From positions 8,489-14,161 of the forward strand of contig JAAVEX010000051.1 of NCBI GenBank assembly GCA_014801065.1: a DNA stretch of 5,673 bases, read 5' to 3'. Below are positions 4,179 to 5,673 of the stretch, piece by piece. The notes beneath the pieces were generated by a model, which saw only the letters and a list, made by a program, of their open reading frames with translations, was not told the DNA's origin and ran no database searches. The first letter of the stretch is position 1, and the number at the start of each line of letters is the position of its first letter. The position numbers were made by a program, and so were the translations under genes. Origin of the DNA: Barnesiella sp. (GTDB lineage Bacteria; Bacteroidota; Bacteroidia; Bacteroidales; Muribaculaceae).

Positions 4179-5555
4179 ATGAACAGGGAAATATTTTCCG
4201 ATGAGGAGATTGCCGACAATTCAGCAATGACCGTGGCTGAGGAGGTTGACCATGACAATCCGCGCCTCAGCGTGTCGCAATGGTGTGACATCAAATTTAT
4301 TGGGACCCACGGCATCTACTCAATCCACACCGCCACGCGCTATGGCCGAAAATACTTCTTCAAAAGTCTTGCTGAAAAATATAGGGGACTGCCCGAATGG
4401 CAACGTCTGCTCTATAAGGAATTCGAGATCGGCATCCAGCTCGATCATCCCGGCATTGCACGCACCAATACGTGGGAGAAAATCCCCGGCATCGGCGAAA
4501 CGATCGTCATGGAATTCATCGACGGAATCGAACTCAGACAATGGCTCAGACAGGACTCAGCGCGTAGTCGCAAAGCGCGACTCGGCATCGTCAGGCAGAT
4601 AGCCGACGTGCTGGTCTATATCCATTCGCGCGGCATCAGTCATCGCGATCTTAAGCTCGACAATGTCATGGTGACCCGACTCGGCAACCGGGTCAAGATT
4701 ATTGACTTCGGTCTCGGCGACAGCGAAGATTTCGTGGTCTACAAACGAGCCGAAGGCACTCCGAGTTTCGGAGCTCCCGAACAAAACCCGGAAAGCCGGA
4801 CCGAAGCCTCGATGAGTGCAGACATCTACGCCTTGGGGCGCATGATAGACATCCTCCTGCCCGGCTTGCGCTACCGGCGCCTTGCCCGCATCTGTCAGCG
4901 CCACGATCCATCCCGGCGGCCATCGGCTGTGGAAGTGGCCCATAGGCTGAACGCCAACCCATTAAACCGACCGTCATTAATCATCATTGCCGCTATCCTT
5001 ATTGCTTCAACATTCCTCGGCCTGTTTCTTTTGAAACCGTCGGCCAACACTCCCGACTCCCCCGCCGACCCTTCGCGCGCCGCTCAGCCCATCACTCCCG
5101 CCGAGTCAGTGTCGCCCGCTCAGCCCGACACAGTCCTCCCGACTGTCAAGGAAACTCCTCATCCCCCGGTCAACACCGATGCTTTGCATCCCACAAAACC
5201 CGACACGGTCACTGTTAAAGGCTCTGCAGGTCCGCCGGTAAAGGCAACAGATGAAATCTGGGAAAAGACCATTAAATCGTTGAAGCACTTGCTTGGTTTG
5301 TATGAGGAATCGGTTGAAAACGGCTCCTATGACATGGACTGGCTCAGGAGAAATGCGGAAAGGGACGTGGAGTCGTGGGGTGAAGAGCTTTATTCCGAAT
5401 ATCTGGAGATGGGATGCGACGACGCTTTTGCCCGGTCGAAGCGTGAAGAGCTGAAACGCCACATGCATAAATGCATCGAACGAATCTTCGCAAACGCTTC
5501 CCCGGCCTTTGCCACAGACACATCGGCCGACCTCCGGAAAAAACGCACCGACTGA
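4179..5555 (+). CDS. membrane-anchored eukaryotic-like Ser/Thr protein kinase
   Basis: With ATG 4179 the product has 458 residues; GTG 4164 would add five and lies inside the direct repeat, so ATG is preferred. Kinase domain about 35-262: Lys62 (FFKSLA), αC Glu81 (KEFEIGIQL, before DHP), catalytic loop HRDLKLDN (155-162) with Asp157 and Asn162, IIDFG (174-178), GTPSFGAPE (193-201), ADIYALG (214-220) and Arg247 (DPSRRPS). All catalytic residues are present, so activity is expected. Two oddities: the glycine loop IGTHGIYSIHTA keeps only the first glycine, and the C-lobe is very short, with ILLPGL running straight into RYRRLARICQ and no αG region. One transmembrane helix (266-285) follows. Then come a Pro/Thr/Ser-rich linker (about 287-357) and a charged helical region (about 358-440) that should be extracytoplasmic. 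No PASTA or other known sensor domain is recognised. It phosphorylates unknown targets, perhaps responding to an envelope signal. It may be cotranscribed with the CapA-like gene. Confidence 0.9.
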   Translation: MNREIFSDEEIADNSAMTVAEEVDHDNPRLSVSQWCDIKFIGTHGIYSIHTATRYGRKYFFKSLAEKYRGLPEWQRLLYKEFEIGIQLDHPGIARTNTWEKIPGIGETIVMEFIDGIELRQWLRQDSARSRKARLGIVRQIADVLVYIHSRGISHRDLKLDNVMVTRLGNRVKIIDFGLGDSEDFVVYKRAEGTPSFGAPEQNPESRTEASMSADIYALGRMIDILLPGLRYRRLARICQRHDPSRRPSAVEVAHRLNANPLNRPSLIIIAAILIASTFLGLFLLKPSANTPDSPADPSRAAQPITPAESVSPAQPDTVLPTVKETPHPPVNTDALHPTKPDTVTVKGSAGPPVKATDEIWEKTIKSLKHLLGLYEESVENGSYDMDWLRRNAERDVESWGEELYSEYLEMGCDDAFARSKREELKRHMHKCIERIFANASPAFATDTSADLRKKRTD

Positions 5556-5593
5556 GAAACTGTTTAAATTTATGTGCGAATGATTTTGAGCTA

Positions 5594-5673
5594 TTTCAGG
5601 ATGAGTTTTGCAAGTTGAAGAGGGAGCGATGCGGGCATCGTGACCGATAAAACTTGGCAAAAATCGCCTGAAA
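5594..5673. repeat. long imperfect inverted repeat with a nested hairpin, cut by the window end
   Basis: The arm at 5594-5616 (TTTCAGGATGAGTTTTGCAA + GTT) pairs with the arm at 5651-5673 over about 21 base pairs with one mismatch and two single-base bulges (5601 and 5656). The perfect blocks are TTTCAGG/CCTGAAA, TTTTGC/GCAAAA and AAGTT/AACTT. Between the arms, CGATGC-GG-GCATCG (5627-5640) makes a perfect second hairpin, so the whole is branched. The right arm ends exactly at the last base of the window, so the element may be longer. It starts 38 bases after the kinase stop. It could be a mobile-element or MITE end, an interspersed repeat or a structured RNA; there is no T-run typical of a terminator. 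Confidence 0.6.

Noticed and set aside
5106..5660. 184-residue minus-strand frame at the window end
   Set aside because: Antisense to the kinase C-terminal region and continuing into the inverted repeat. No domain features.

Overview
This window looks like a chromosomal segment of a member of the Bacteroidales, probably from the Muribaculaceae/Porphyromonadaceae side of the order. Three things point there. The gene order DUF4271 protein – hemD-like – rnpA – yidD – TatD-like is characteristic of Bacteroidetes. Promoter elements of the Bacteroidetes type (TAnnTTTG, with TTTG about 20 bases upstream) appear in front of genes. No Shine-Dalgarno sequences are evident. The lineage below order level is inference.

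Layout. Bases 1-192 hold the last 63 codons of a DUF4271 membrane protein. A Bacteroidetes-type promoter lies inside its 3' end (94-125). It should serve a tightly packed plus-strand operon: uroporphyrinogen-III synthase family protein (224-964), RNase P protein (961-1395), YidD (1415-1624) and a TatD-like metal-dependent hydrolase (1621-2268). Two of the junctions are 4-base ATGA overlaps, so translation is probably coupled. The operon combines haem/tetrapyrrole synthesis, tRNA 5' processing, membrane-protein insertion and a hydrolase; the grouping is conserved, not a pathway.

Bases 2269-2804 hold no credible protein gene. They contain a cluster of alternating-orientation REP-like palindromes (about 2298-2485), then two smaller palindromes. 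Two tandem intrinsic terminators with the same stem arms follow; they read on the minus strand and end a minus-strand tRNA-Ala(GGC) gene (2805-2881). The tRNA has its own promoter at 2902-2933. A plus-strand promoter element at 2952-2959 faces the other way.

Bases 2996-4126 encode a putative lipoprotein of the CapA/PGA_cap metallophosphatase family. After 52 bases, containing an 11-base direct repeat, comes a membrane-anchored eukaryotic-like Ser/Thr kinase (4179-5555). It has a compact C-lobe and an unassigned extracytoplasmic C-terminal region. The pair may be one transcription unit, linking a cell-surface enzyme with a transmembrane kinase, but a functional connection is inference. The last 118 bases contain one long, branched inverted repeat that runs to the window edge.

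Most worth checking: the REP-like cluster, the perfect 12-bp hairpin inside rnpA, the altered RNR motif of RnpA, the kinase with a degenerate glycine loop and missing αG region, the duplicated terminator and the terminal 80-base inverted repeat.
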